Positions 28,448 through 38,115 of a stretch of DNA of 64,000 bases are shown piece by piece; within the stretch, counting starts at the first letter, position 1; every line of letters starts with the position of its first letter. Source of the stretch: Serratia marcescens (lineage in GTDB: Bacteria; Pseudomonadota; Gammaproteobacteria; Enterobacterales; Enterobacteriaceae); the NCBI GenBank assembly GCA_015548865.1, contig JADMXW010000008.1:80022-144021 (forward strand), written 5' to 3'. The notes beneath the pieces were generated by a model, which worked only from the letters and a program-made list of their open reading frames with translations, was not told where the DNA came from and did not search any database. A program made the translations under genes and the position numbers.

Positions 28448-29716
28448 TTATCGCGTTGCTAAGGCATTTACACAGCCGGTAAATATTTGAACACCGTGTA
28501 GCAATGAAGCTTCATCAATATCGAAGTTAGCTTCATGATGTCCGGCCATGATCGTGGAACCCAGAACAAAATAGATCGCCTTCCCTCCGTGTTCCTGTAC
28601 CCGCTTAACCAATAACGTAGCATCCTCACTTCCGCCAAAGGTGCCTTCGCGAAGGGAGAGACCGACCTCTTCACGCGCGATATGACTAACGATCTCAACC
28701 AATTCTGGGTCGTTATGTAAATCAACAGCCTCTCCCATTACCTCATATTCAAAACGTAAGCCAAATCCTTTCGCAATGCCGTCACCGATGCGTAATGCGC
28801 GTTGATTCATAAAAGTGTTTATTTTCTGGTTGGCGCCACGCACCTCCAACTGAAGTTGCGCATTTGCTGGGATCACATTACGTCCTTCCCCGGCACGAAT
28901 AATACCCACATTAATTCGGGTCATTCCTTCCCCATGGCGAGGAATTGATAACAGTTGGGTCACGCACTGACATGCGCCTGCCAGGGCATTAGCCCCCTCT
29001 TGTGGGTTAACACCCGCATGTGCTGGGGCCCCATAAAAGCGAAAATCCAGTTTAGTTGTACATAAGAAATCCTGCGGATTAACCATGATTTCTCCACTGG
29101 GGCATCCCATCCCTAAGTGTGCAGAGAAGAAATAATCCACATCATCCAGAATGCCTCCCTCGGCGACGGGATGGGCACCCCGCACACCCTCTTCCGCGGG
29201 TTGGAACAGGAGTTTAAAACGTCCTTTGAGTGTTTCCTTGTGCGCCATTATCCACCACGCGACGCCAAGACCTGTAGCCATATGGCCATCATGTCCACAA
29301 GCGTGCATATAACCTGGATTTCGTGAGGTAAATCCTTGTTCGTATGGCACATGTCCAGGGTTCTGGCTTTCGTCCACAGCGACACAATCAATATCAAAGC
29401 GCATTCCGATTGTTGGTCCGGGAATGCCTGTATCCAGTAGTGCCACACACCCCGTGAGTCCATCCATTTCACTTATTAGCTCTGGTGCGATGCCAAAAGC
29501 CTGTGCACGTGCCAGACCGTCATTCACCTCCTGCGGGCATCGTCCGAGAATGGCATCTGGCTTGAGAAACATTTTCCCAGGAAGTACCTGAAAACCCATA
29601 TCTCTCAGTGTGCTAATTAAAATAGATGTTGTGATAAATTCAGCCCAGCCAGGTTCTGGTACCTGGTGAAGTTGCCTACGCCATTCCTGTAATTGCTTAG
29701 GACTCGGATAAGTCAT
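28448..29716 (-). CDS. AbgA-like M20 amidohydrolase
   Basis: 422 aa, metal-dependent amidohydrolase of the M20D group, closest in pattern to AbgA, one subunit of p-aminobenzoyl-glutamate hydrolase. Metal-binding motifs are visible: MHACGHDGHMATGLG, LLFQPAEEGVRGAH, and a final His in AGHHEANFDIDE. Relatives also cleave indole-acetyl-amino acid conjugates and N-acyl amino acids. It is transcribed with the carrier gene just upstream (13-nt gap) and is opposite to the T3SS operon. A carrier plus hydrolase pair under a LysR protein suggests uptake and cleavage of an amide-linked small molecule; the exact substrate is unknown. Confidence 0.85.
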   Translation of the reverse strand: MTYPSPKQLQEWRRQLHQVPEPGWAEFITTSILISTLRDMGFQVLPGKMFLKPDAILGRCPQEVNDGLARAQAFGIAPELISEMDGLTGCVALLDTGIPGPTIGMRFDIDCVAVDESQNPGHVPYEQGFTSRNPGYMHACGHDGHMATGLGVAWWIMAHKETLKGRFKLLFQPAEEGVRGAHPVAEGGILDDVDYFFSAHLGMGCPSGEIMVNPQDFLCTTKLDFRFYGAPAHAGVNPQEGANALAGACQCVTQLLSIPRHGEGMTRINVGIIRAGEGRNVIPANAQLQLEVRGANQKINTFMNQRALRIGDGIAKGFGLRFEYEVMGEAVDLHNDPELVEIVSHIAREEVGLSLREGTFGGSEDATLLVKRVQEHGGKAIYFVLGSTIMAGHHEANFDIDEASLLHGVQIFTGCVNALATR

Positions 29717-29729
29717 TGATAACCTCCTT

Positions 29730-31010
29730 TTATAAGAAAAATACAGCGATAAAGATCACGGCAACAATGGCACCTGGCGCAGTACGTTTTGCTATCTCAA
29801 CTGGGTTCACGCCAGCTAATCCTGCACATACAATGGCGGCTCCGGCGAGGGGCGACATATTGCGGCCAAGTGCTGACGCGAGCATTACGCCGGCACCGAG
29901 ATTGTTTATGCCATAACCAAAGCTATTTGCGTGTGGTGTTACTGCTTCATTGAAGGCGAAGGCGGTTGCATCACCCGTACCGGTAATCAGTCCCATCAAA
30001 AAGGGACCCAATGTTCCACCCCAACGAGCAAACTCAGGGTAACTGGTTAACAAATGGATAAATCCGTTGATAATCCCAGCTGCGCTAAGTCCTTCAATAA
30101 ATACAGCTGCTGCAATAATGATGCCCATAATATCGGCATAGGATGATCCCATACCGTCGAAAAAATTTTTGGTCAATTGGCTCGGGCTGACGCGAGTAAT
30201 AAACAGTGCATAAATAGCACCAATAATCATCGCGGCTGGTACACTCATTTTTATTTCGCCAAACCACCCCAAACCGGTTGCAACCAATAATAGTACTGGC
30301 AAAAATGGGGCGATCGCTTTCAGGTAAAAATTAAAACCTCTAGTTTCGTCACTGTTTAAGACATTTTCCTTGCCGTTTTCGATATTTTCTTGTGGTTGGC
30401 AGTTTAATTCCTTGGCAAATATTGCGGTCAACGTTAGACATACTGCACAAATAACACCACAAATAATTGTGATCGGCGCATGATAAAAGACAAAATCCAT
30501 TAATGGGGTGTGAGATATATTGGAAATAAATGCATTATGGGCAACGCCGGGATTTAAATATGCCCCAAGTGTGCCTGATAACACAGTTCCTCCAGCGATC
30601 GCAGGGTGAATCCGGGCTGCAATCAACAATGGGATGAGTGTTGCCCCGACAGCAGCTGATGCTCCTGCTGCAGAAGGAATCGCAATACAGACGAGGAATG
30701 TGACAGTGACTGCAGAAGGGATAAGCAAAAGCCCTAATTTGGACAAACCTCGTGTTAATAAATGCACTAGTGTAAGATCGCAACGTGTGTATTTCATCAC
30801 ATAAGCGAAGCCCATGCTGGAACAAATAGATTCAATCAGGCCTGACGTCGTCATGCGTGCTGAAAAGGCACTGAAGGCATTCATTGGGGATAAAGAAATG
30901 ATGCACAAGATGAGGCCTGCACCGATCAGCGTTGTTCTTGTATCGTAGCGTTTAATTAATAAAATAATTGTAGCAATGAGTATTGAGATACCCGGAATTA
31001 TGGTTAACAT
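29730..31010 (-). CDS. DcuC-family anion carrier
   Basis: 426 aa inner-membrane protein with about 12 membrane helices, Gly/Ala-rich. It resembles the C4-dicarboxylate DcuC/DcuD carriers (IPSAAGASAAVGATLIPLL; GTGDATAFAFNEAV; LASALGRNMSPLAGA). It is first gene of the minus-strand pair with the amidohydrolase and diverges from the LysR gene over 137 nt. It probably imports the substrate or exports the product of that hydrolase rather than simple dicarboxylates; this is inferred from context. Confidence 0.8.
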   Translation of the reverse strand: MLTIIPGISILIATIILLIKRYDTRTTLIGAGLILCIISLSPMNAFSAFSARMTTSGLIESICSSMGFAYVMKYTRCDLTLVHLLTRGLSKLGLLLIPSAVTVTFLVCIAIPSAAGASAAVGATLIPLLIAARIHPAIAGGTVLSGTLGAYLNPGVAHNAFISNISHTPLMDFVFYHAPITIICGVICAVCLTLTAIFAKELNCQPQENIENGKENVLNSDETRGFNFYLKAIAPFLPVLLLVATGLGWFGEIKMSVPAAMIIGAIYALFITRVSPSQLTKNFFDGMGSSYADIMGIIIAAAVFIEGLSAAGIINGFIHLLTSYPEFARWGGTLGPFLMGLITGTGDATAFAFNEAVTPHANSFGYGINNLGAGVMLASALGRNMSPLAGAAIVCAGLAGVNPVEIAKRTAPGAIVAVIFIAVFFL

Positions 31011-31147
31011 AGGGTCACTTCCTTTTTAATTAATTTATGTCGAGTCTATGATGTTGCAGTGTATTTTTTTTGATTTTGCGCAATGAATTACGATGGGAAA
31101 TGATGCTATTTGGTTTTCCATGATAAAAAAAACTGATAGGGGGTAAA

Positions 31148-32065
31148 GTGAGATATTTACCAAAACTGCATCAGGTTAACGTTTTTAATGAAGTGATTCG
31201 TAGCGGAAGTATTCGGTCTGCTGCAAAAAAAATGAACCTTACCCAGCCCGCATTAACCAGAGCGCTACAAGAGCTTGAGCATAATATGGGGGCTATTCTG
31301 ATGATCAGAAGCAACGAGGGGGTAACACTAACGGAAGCAGGTAAATCTTTTGCTATTCGTGCTAATTTAATTCTGAGCGAGTTGGAGAAGGCGGCAGACG
31401 AAATTGAGGAAATAAATAAAAGTACCTATGGCCGGGTCGCCTTTGGTATATCGTCTCTATTTGGTATCACCATCCTTTCGGGGGTAATGAAGGATTTTAA
31501 AAAATCATACCCAAAAACGTTGATTAATATTAAAGAAGCGCAGTTGTCAACATTATTACCTGGTTTACGTGATGGTCGACTCGATTTTGCCTTGGGTACG
31601 CTAACCGATGAAATGCCATTGGGTGATTTTATTACCACACCTTTGTTTGATGCCCCATTTTGTATCGTTGGTCGAAAAAATCACCCCTTAAGCAACAGCC
31701 GCTCAATACAGGATCTGGCGGAAGCCAAGTGGCTCATTCCTGAGACCGATATGGGGTATTATCACTATATTCGGCAGTGTATTCCGTTTAATCATCCAGA
31801 TAGCCCCTCAGCGCCGGTTCTGACCGATTCTACGGTGTGTATCATGAACCTGGTGATGAACAGTGATTATCTGACTATTTTGGCTCAGGCCCGTCTCAAT
31901 GAACCTCGGTTTGGTGGCGTACTTAGCGCTATACCTGCTGGAGAGTCTTTGTTACCGGTTGGCCACTATGGGCTGCTTTACCCTCGAAAAAGACCTCTGA
32001 CACAGGCCTCATTAGCGATGGTTGAGTTGTTTAAATGGCACTGCCAGCATCATAGTTGGACATAA
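31148..32065 (+). CDS. LysR-type regulator of the carrier/amidohydrolase pair
   Basis: 305 aa, starting with GTG at 31148. The N-terminal winged helix (SIRSAAKKMNLTQPALTRALQELE) is followed by a periplasmic-binding-protein-like effector domain. Divergent orientation to the DcuC-like gene and the 137-nt shared spacer (31011-31147) are the usual LysR layout, so it probably controls that operon. Placement resembles abgR next to abgABT in E. coli, but a functional equivalence is not shown. Confidence 0.85.
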   Translation: MRYLPKLHQVNVFNEVIRSGSIRSAAKKMNLTQPALTRALQELEHNMGAILMIRSNEGVTLTEAGKSFAIRANLILSELEKAADEIEEINKSTYGRVAFGISSLFGITILSGVMKDFKKSYPKTLINIKEAQLSTLLPGLRDGRLDFALGTLTDEMPLGDFITTPLFDAPFCIVGRKNHPLSNSRSIQDLAEAKWLIPETDMGYYHYIRQCIPFNHPDSPSAPVLTDSTVCIMNLVMNSDYLTILAQARLNEPRFGGVLSAIPAGESLLPVGHYGLLYPRKRPLTQASLAMVELFKWHCQHHSWT

Positions 32066-32100
32066 CTGACATTATGATGGGTTATCGGGTGAGTGGTGTA

Positions 32101-32133
32101 AAAAAAGACCGGGCCAAATAAATGGTGCCGGTC
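32101..32133 (-). terminator. Hairpin terminator read on the minus strand
   Basis: GACCGG (32107-32112) pairs with CCGGTC (32128-32133). The A run at 32101-32106 becomes a T tract on the minus strand, so it fits termination of transcription coming from the chemoreceptor gene. The rest of the 32066-32399 spacer shows nothing else convincing. Confidence 0.55.
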
Positions 32134-32399
32134 AAAGTGCAAAGAGAACCATAATGGAGATGCCCCTTTGCAAAATCGAATAGTTATCAATTAGCTATTA
32201 ATGTTTTTCTGTATATTGAGTCCCTGGTGTTGGCTACAATTGGTTAATAGATTTTCATACACGAATAAGAACGTATCGTAAACGGTAAGTATTTTCTGAG
32301 TATCCCCATGACTATCCATTTTATTTTCTTATCTTTATTGTTGTGGCGGTTTTTCAATAGCATGCCGATGGTGCAGCAACCGGCGTGCCGTACCCTTTA

Positions 32400-34073
32400 T
32401 CAAAAATGTGTCCAATTTGAAGTGTTTTTTGCTGCTGACCGAGATGCCGCTGGCAACATGGCAACGAGAGAGTGCTCTTGTGACCTCGCCAACGGTAGCG
32501 CTGAATGTGATGCTTCATAACCGATTACTTTGAAGACAGACACCTCTCTGACAAGCTGGTCGGCCTGCTCTTTGAGGCTTTGTGCCGCTGCTGCAGATTC
32601 CTCTACCAGTGCAGCGTTCTGCTGAGTCGTTTGATCCATCTGACTTACAGCAATCCCCACCTGTTCGACTCCGGTTGATTGCTCTGCGCTGGCTGAACTG
32701 ATCTCGGATACGGTGTCAGTTAACTGACGAATGGACGTGACAACCTGTTGCATCGTTTCCCCTGCTTTATTCACCAGCGAAGATCCTTGCCCGACATGCT
32801 CTACGCTTGCCGTAATCAGGGTTTTTATCTCTTTCGCTGCGTCTGCACTTCTCTGTGCCAGATTGCGAACTTCTCCTGCTACCACCGCAAACCCGCGCCC
32901 TTGTTCACCTGCGCGTGCTGCTTCCACCGCGGCGTTGAGAGCCAGAATATTTGTCTGGAAAGCGATGCTGTCGATAACATTGATGATATCGGCAATGCTG
33001 CGCGAGCTCTCATTGATGGACTTCATGGTCTCCACCACATCATCTACTACATTGCCACCTTGCTGTGCAACCGAGCTTGCATTTTTCGCTAGTACATTTG
33101 CCTGACGAGCGTTATCTGCATTATTTTTTACTGTCATTCCGAGTTGCGTCATGGTTGATGACGTTTCTTCCAGAGCGCTCGCTTGCTCTTCTGTGCGTGA
33201 TGAGAGATCGGCATTACCCTGGGCTATCTGCATGCTGGCGGTAGCGACGCTTTCAGCGTTATTGCGAACGCTGATAACCATTCGTGTCAGTGACGATTGC
33301 ATCTCCTTCATCGCTTCCAGAAGTTGGCCGATCTCATCTTGACTTTCTGCTGCTATTGAACCACTTAGGTCGCCTGCACTGATGCGTTTAGCACAAGTAA
33401 GCGCTGTGGCTAAAGGTGTTGTTACACTGCGCGTTAAACGCCAGGCAATCAAGCACCCTAACAGGGTAGAAATGACAGATAGCAACAACATCCAGAGCAG
33501 AGATTTGGTAATAAAATCCTTGGTGATTTGTTTTGCAGTAACGACATAGGACTCCTGAAGTTCAGTAAACTCAGTCAATTTGGTAAAATACACTGTCTGA
33601 ACTTTAGCGATTTCACCCAATACCAGTGCTGTTGCCAGCTCATCCTGATCTTCCATGGCATAGTTAACGGCTTTACCAATTTGTACACTGTACTCTTTTC
33701 TGATCTCACTGAGTTGATTGAATAAATCTCTGCCTTCCTTGGTATTAAGCATGCCGTCAAGATTTTTATATATCTCACTTGCCGTGTTGGTTGTCTTCAC
33801 AATGATGGCTTTTAAGTCTTGCTTCTCCTGAGTCTTATCTGCAGGAAGGAGAATGATATCACGCAGAGTACGTATATTCGTGTTCAGTATGTCTCGGATA
33901 TCTCGAGACATATCAACTTTCGTCATCCGGTCTTCAGTAATTTCATCAAGTTCTATTTCGATGTTTTTCATAAAGTAATAACTGAGGGATGATAGCGATA
34001 GTGTTAATATAATTAATACACCAAAGCCTAGAAAAAGCCGGTTGCCAATACTCATGTTTTTAAAAAAACTCAT
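32400..34073 (-). CDS. Methyl-accepting chemotaxis protein
   Basis: 557 aa. Membrane helix at about residues 11-32, four-helix-bundle periplasmic ligand domain to about 190, second helix (SLLWMLLLSVISTLLGCLIAW), HAMP, then a long cytoplasmic signalling coiled coil with the invariant hairpin tip (IDSIAFQTNILALNAAVEAARAGEQGRGFAVVAGEVRNLAQRS, residues about 365-405). It ends in NWTHF, an NWxxF-type tail like the NWETF tether for CheR and CheB on Tar and Tsr. That marks it as a high-abundance-type receptor coupled to the flagellar pathway. The ligand is unknown. It is a lone gene. Confidence 0.92.
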   Translation of the reverse strand: MSFFKNMSIGNRLFLGFGVLIILTLSLSSLSYYFMKNIEIELDEITEDRMTKVDMSRDIRDILNTNIRTLRDIILLPADKTQEKQDLKAIIVKTTNTASEIYKNLDGMLNTKEGRDLFNQLSEIRKEYSVQIGKAVNYAMEDQDELATALVLGEIAKVQTVYFTKLTEFTELQESYVVTAKQITKDFITKSLLWMLLLSVISTLLGCLIAWRLTRSVTTPLATALTCAKRISAGDLSGSIAAESQDEIGQLLEAMKEMQSSLTRMVISVRNNAESVATASMQIAQGNADLSSRTEEQASALEETSSTMTQLGMTVKNNADNARQANVLAKNASSVAQQGGNVVDDVVETMKSINESSRSIADIINVIDSIAFQTNILALNAAVEAARAGEQGRGFAVVAGEVRNLAQRSADAAKEIKTLITASVEHVGQGSSLVNKAGETMQQVVTSIRQLTDTVSEISSASAEQSTGVEQVGIAVSQMDQTTQQNAALVEESAAAAQSLKEQADQLVREVSVFKVIGYEASHSALPLARSQEHSLVAMLPAASRSAAKNTSNWTHF

Positions 34074-34748
34074 GTCAATTCCATTTTTTTATTTATTTAA
34101 CAATTAATTCACCTATGGCAATTTCCTGTTGGATTATCTGCATGCTTTTAACCAGACAGATAATATTAAATTGAATTGCAATAGGTTCCCTGGACGTTCT
34201 TACATTTCCTATTATCAATCTATATGCCAAGATACAGGTATGTGGAACTTTTTTGTGGCATATCCCAAAAACAAATGATCCCTAAACGATGAATAGGGAC
34301 TTGGCCGATTTTTTTACACATTAAAATAAAATTAAATGTTAATTTAATGTGTTAAGTATCTCGTGTTCTACCGTTAACCCAGCATCAAAAACAGATTCAG
34401 CATGTTGTATAGTCTTTTGCTATTATAAACACAAGATCGATCGAAAAAAACGATCGTTAAACCGTTTAATTTTTCCTATTCGATCGGTTTTTTCTATCAA
34501 GAAAATTAAAATGAAACGCTTCATTAGTATGATTGTCAAAATAAATTAATAAGTTAGATGACTAATGATTTCATTGATTTGTTTTGGTGTGAAAGATTGA
34601 TGACATTACACGCGAATGTTCAGAGTAAATCATATGCTTGGGGAAAGTCGATGGTAACTCACTTTCTTGTTCGTTTTCGCTTTCATTATGGTACATCAAA
34701 CCTCCCTTCGATAACAAAGAGCGATTGAAGAGAGGTTTGACCAAACGA
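34074..34748. other. 675-nt intergenic region
   Basis: AT-rich, without a credible gene (an ORF at 34349-34549 has no ribosome-binding site and no family). It holds a GATCGATCG/CGATCG palindromic patch around 34436-34457 and a long imperfect hairpin at about 34698-34741 (AAACCTCCCTTCGAT against ATTGAAGAGAGGTTT) just past the murP stop. That hairpin could act as an mRNA 3' end although no T tract follows. Confidence 0.5.
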
Positions 34749-36200
34749 TTAGTTTAGATCAACATTATTGCTGGCGAAGAACCAGGTTAAAATAAATCCT
34801 GCGATGTAAGAGACAACAAGGCCCGAAATATAAACGGCCATTCCAGCAAAAATGCCCTGAGCCGATGTCATTAATGGTATGGAGACCAAACCTGAGGGGC
34901 CGAAGACCGTATTCAGACCAACCGGCAATCCCATCCAGGCAATTGTACCAACGAAGAAACCGCCCACAGCACCGCCGCAACAAGCGGTCACAAAGGGTTT
35001 CAGGCGTGGGAGAGTAACGCCATAAATCAGTGGTTCGCCAATGCCCAATAAACCCGGGAATATAGCCCCTTTAATTTGAGTTCGTAACAGTGCACCTTTC
35101 GGGGCGCGAACAAAAAGGGCCAGTGCTGCCCCGACTTGCCCTGCGCCCGCCATGGCGAGAATGGGAAACAGGGAGTTAAAGCCTTGTGCATCCATCAATG
35201 CGAAATAGACGGGGACAAAACCCTGGTGGATTCCGAAAACCACAGCAATCAGGAATAAACCAGCCAGAATGGCGCTGCCAAATGGATTGCCGTTCAAATG
35301 CAGGAACAGCCATGACATACCTTTAAACAGTTCGCCGCCGATGGGCATGATAACGACAAAGGTAACAGCGCCTGTAATCAGCAGCGTAAGGGTTGCGGTG
35401 AGGATCATATCGAGGTTATCGGGCATTATCCGACGTACGTGCTTCTCGACCCAGGCTCCCAGCATACAAGCCAGTAATACGCCAATAATATTACCGCGTG
35501 GGTCTATGGCCAGACCAAAAAAATGTGTCATGCCAGCGTAATAGCCGACAGTTCCTTCTGGCACATAGCGCAAGATAAACAGTGACGCGATGATTGCGCC
35601 ATTGACGCCGGTTCCGCCAAAAGCCTTTTGTGTGTTAAAACCGATCAAGATGCTAAGAAACGTAAACAAACCGATGCTGAATACTTTCATATAAGCAATC
35701 AAGCTTTTTAGCCAGACAGCTTGTGTGGCGCCTTCGACCAGCAGCGTTTGTTGTAATAAGGTGGCAATCCCCAGTAATAAACCCGCAGCAATGAATCCTG
35801 GGATGAGCGGTGTAAAAATCGTGGCAAATTTTGTCAGAAAGTTGTGTACCGCACTTTTCTGTTTGGCTTTCATTTGCTGCTTGTTTTGACTCGCCAATAG
35901 ACGTAAATCTGCTGATTCTTCACTTGTGGATGCTGATTGAGAAGGGGGAGTCAGTAGCGTATTCATCAGTTCGCTGGCGGTTTGCGCTTTGCCGGGGCCA
36001 AGAATAACCTGCAACTGGTCGTCACCGTTCACTACACCTAAAACACCGGGTATTTTTTTCAGCGCTTCCAATTGTATTAATTGACGATCCTTCAACGTGA
36101 GACGCAATCTGGTCATACAGTTACCGCAGAGAATGATGTTCTCTGCTCCACCGATGAGCTGTAGGATCTGTTCGACCATCGAAACGGTTATTTTTGCCAT
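34749..36200 (-). CDS. murP: MurP-like PTS permease IIBC for N-acetylmuramic acid
   Basis: 483 aa. Residues 1-90 are an EIIB domain with the phospho-cysteine in [10 protein letters not shown]; residues about 115-475 are a glucose/sucrose-superfamily EIIC membrane domain. Several stretches match E. coli MurP closely ([64 protein letters not shown]). It imports and phosphorylates MurNAc, depending on a separate EIIA (Crr). E. coli couples it with murQ, the MurNAc-6-phosphate etherase, but no murQ or murR is adjacent here. TrpP/sucrose-type relatives are the alternative. Confidence 0.85.
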   Translation of the reverse strand: MAKITVSMVEQILQLIGGAENIILCGNCMTRLRLTLKDRQLIQLEALKKIPGVLGVVNGDDQLQVILGPGKAQTASELMNTLLTPPSQSASTSEESADLRLLASQNKQQMKAKQKSAVHNFLTKFATIFTPLIPGFIAAGLLLGIATLLQQTLLVEGATQAVWLKSLIAYMKVFSIGLFTFLSILIGFNTQKAFGGTGVNGAIIASLFILRYVPEGTVGYYAGMTHFFGLAIDPRGNIIGVLLACMLGAWVEKHVRRIMPDNLDMILTATLTLLITGAVTFVVIMPIGGELFKGMSWLFLHLNGNPFGSAILAGLFLIAVVFGIHQGFVPVYFALMDAQGFNSLFPILAMAGAGQVGAALALFVRAPKGALLRTQIKGAIFPGLLGIGEPLIYGVTLPRLKPFVTACCGGAVGGFFVGTIAWMGLPVGLNTVFGPSGLVSIPLMTSAQGIFAGMAVYISGLVVSYIAGFILTWFFASNNVDLN

Positions 36201-36348
36201 GATTATTGTTATATCTCCTGCAATGTTTTATGGGTAAAAGCATTGTTTTTATATAGAGTCATGCCAGTGTTTAAGCTGAAATGCCCCCAGGATCATCACA
36301 ACCGCCGTTTTGCCGTGGCGATTAACGCATTTTCTAGCCCTTTATATC

Positions 36349-36508
36349 TATACCCTAATTAATTCGATAACCATGTTAACTACCTTCATGTGCCGATGGC
36401 AATGCTATGGTTAAGGTGTGGGGGGGCTGCAAGCGGCGTTCAACTCAGTGTCAGACAGATTTCTCATTCCTTTGCCACCTTGCTGCAACGCGAATTATTT
36501 AGGGTATA
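36349..36508. repeat. MITE-like intergenic repeat, copy 5
   Basis: About 160 bp with near-perfect inverted ends: TATACCCTAATTAATTCG on the left and CGAATTATTTAGGGTATA on the right. It sits between murP and the CDF transporter, and apparent coding upstream of 36574 in that frame is repeat sequence, not protein. Confidence 0.8.
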
Positions 36509-36573
36509 TACTTGAACGTGAGTTTCGTTCTGGTTTTCCATCACAACGCTTACTTGCAGATAGGGCAACGATA

Positions 36574-37512
36574 ATGATAACGGCAACGCCTCCCGAAAAT
36601 CATGCGGTACACAGCACTGAGATAGAGCAGAAAGTCCTTAAACGTTCAATTTTATGCACCTTGTTTATTGCAAGTGCCGGGATTGTTTTCGGTCTGATTT
36701 GTGGATCAATGTCGATTATTTTTGATGGTATGTTTTCCATTCTGGATGCCGGAATGTGTTCGCTCTCTTTATTGGTTTCTCGTCTTTTAGGGCAGCCCCA
36801 TAGCCGGCGTTTCCAGTTTGGGTTCTGGCATGTTGAACCGATGGTACTGGCATTTAATGGTTGTCTTTTGGTTATTCTGTGCTTGTATGCATTTGTTAAC
36901 GCGATTAAAGGGATTATTGACGGTGGTCGAGAATTAGAGCTTGGCTGGGCTATCGCCTACGCGATTACCATCAGCATTTTTTGTTTTACGCTTTACTTCA
37001 CACAGCGTCGGCTTAACAGGAAAATCAAATCAGAACTGATCGCACTGGACACGAAAAGCTGGTTAATGTCTGCCTGCATCAGTAGCGCCTTGTTATTTGC
37101 TTTTATTCTTTCCTGGTTGATGGAAGGCACCCGCTACGAATACCTCAATGTTTATACCGATCCTTTCGCACTGGCAGTGTTAACATTAATATTAATTCCT
37201 GTTCCTGTAAAAACCGTTCTGTCAGCTGTTCGAGAAGTTCTACAAATGACGCCAGACAGCCTTGACTGTAAAATTGAATCTATTATGGCGCAGTTAACGT
37301 TGGAATATGGTTTTCTGGATTATTCGAACTATGCGACTCGTATCGGGCGCGGTTTGTTTGTTGAGATCCATATTGTTATTCCTGAGAGCATGGCAAATAG
37401 CGGTGTGCAAAAGTTTGATAGGATTCGCGATGAAATTGCGCGATCTATCGGCGAGGATGGCCCTCATCGTTGGTTAACGATCTCCTTCACTCAAGATCCC
37501 AAATGGTTGTAG
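36574..37512 (+). CDS. Cation diffusion facilitator family transporter
   Basis: 312 aa from the ATG at 36574; the frame is open to 36418 only because it runs through the repeat element. It has six predicted membrane helices and a C-terminal cytoplasmic domain (VQKFDRIRDEIARSIGEDGPHRWLTISFTQDP). The helix-2 metal motif reads SIIFDGMFSILDAG, where Asp pairs take the place of the HxxxD/DxxxD pattern of zinc CDFs. Proteins of this kind efflux Zn, Co, Cd, Mn or Fe against protons. The metal cannot be told. It is a lone gene. Confidence 0.8.
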   Translation: MITATPPENHAVHSTEIEQKVLKRSILCTLFIASAGIVFGLICGSMSIIFDGMFSILDAGMCSLSLLVSRLLGQPHSRRFQFGFWHVEPMVLAFNGCLLVILCLYAFVNAIKGIIDGGRELELGWAIAYAITISIFCFTLYFTQRRLNRKIKSELIALDTKSWLMSACISSALLFAFILSWLMEGTRYEYLNVYTDPFALAVLTLILIPVPVKTVLSAVREVLQMTPDSLDCKIESIMAQLTLEYGFLDYSNYATRIGRGLFVEIHIVIPESMANSGVQKFDRIRDEIARSIGEDGPHRWLTISFTQDPKWL

Positions 37513-37547
37513 CCTGGTGGTTAAGGTTAAGCTCGGACGATCGGCGA

Positions 37548-37832
37548 TCATTGACGCCAGTAAAAATTCTGCGTGGTGGTGGTATTCGTCATGTTTTGCT
37601 GAACGGCGCCTTGTCCTTGAATAAAGCGCAGACCTGATTCCATGTTCCGCTGTTTATCCACTTTGCGGGTGTGCTCGGCGAGGATGACATCACGAGAAGG
37701 GGCTTTTATCGCAACAGCAGGAAATGATATCACGGTTGCCGCGTTGATTCGGCTGGTTCCGGGATTCTCTATGGCATGAATGGGATGGGAAAGTATAGCT
37801 AAAACGCCTGCGATGAATGACACGTTTTTCAT
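37548..37832 (-). CDS. Small secreted protein of unknown function
   Basis: 94 aa with a clear Sec signal peptide (MKNVSFIAGVLAILSHPIHA, cleavage near residue 20) and GAGGTG five bases before the start. The mature part is polar and Asn/Thr/Gln-rich toward its end (QNMTNTTTTQNF). No family recognised. Likely periplasmic or exported. The 283-nt spacer to the next gene shows no other credible gene. Confidence 0.6.
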   Translation of the reverse strand: MKNVSFIAGVLAILSHPIHAIENPGTSRINAATVISFPAVAIKAPSRDVILAEHTRKVDKQRNMESGLRFIQGQGAVQQNMTNTTTTQNFYWRQ

Positions 37833-38115
37833 GACAGCACCTCATAGTGAACACTGTTTGTAGTGTTATCGGTACCGTTAAGGAAAACTGTACCGACTCA
37901 GAGTTCAACGCTGTGAATAGTGCAAGTATAGTGTGTGCCCCGTTGCATTGAGGCTTGAGCTGAAAGGAATGAAGCCGTGAACGGCCACTCGGATCATCGC
38001 TTGCTTCTCCGAAACTGCAGTACAACTTATTCAGAACAGTACGAATGTTCGCCATGCGCAACAGTATAAATAAGCGCATATCAATACGACAAAACCTGTG
38101 CGCATGGCGTGCGTG

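Noticed and set aside
32308..32520. 70-aa plus-strand ORF at the chemoreceptor 3' end
   Set aside because: Overlaps the conserved end of the chemoreceptor gene antisense and has no start signal.
37690..38079. 129-aa minus-strand ORF
   Set aside because: It overlaps the small secreted protein gene in another frame and its composition is non-coding in character.
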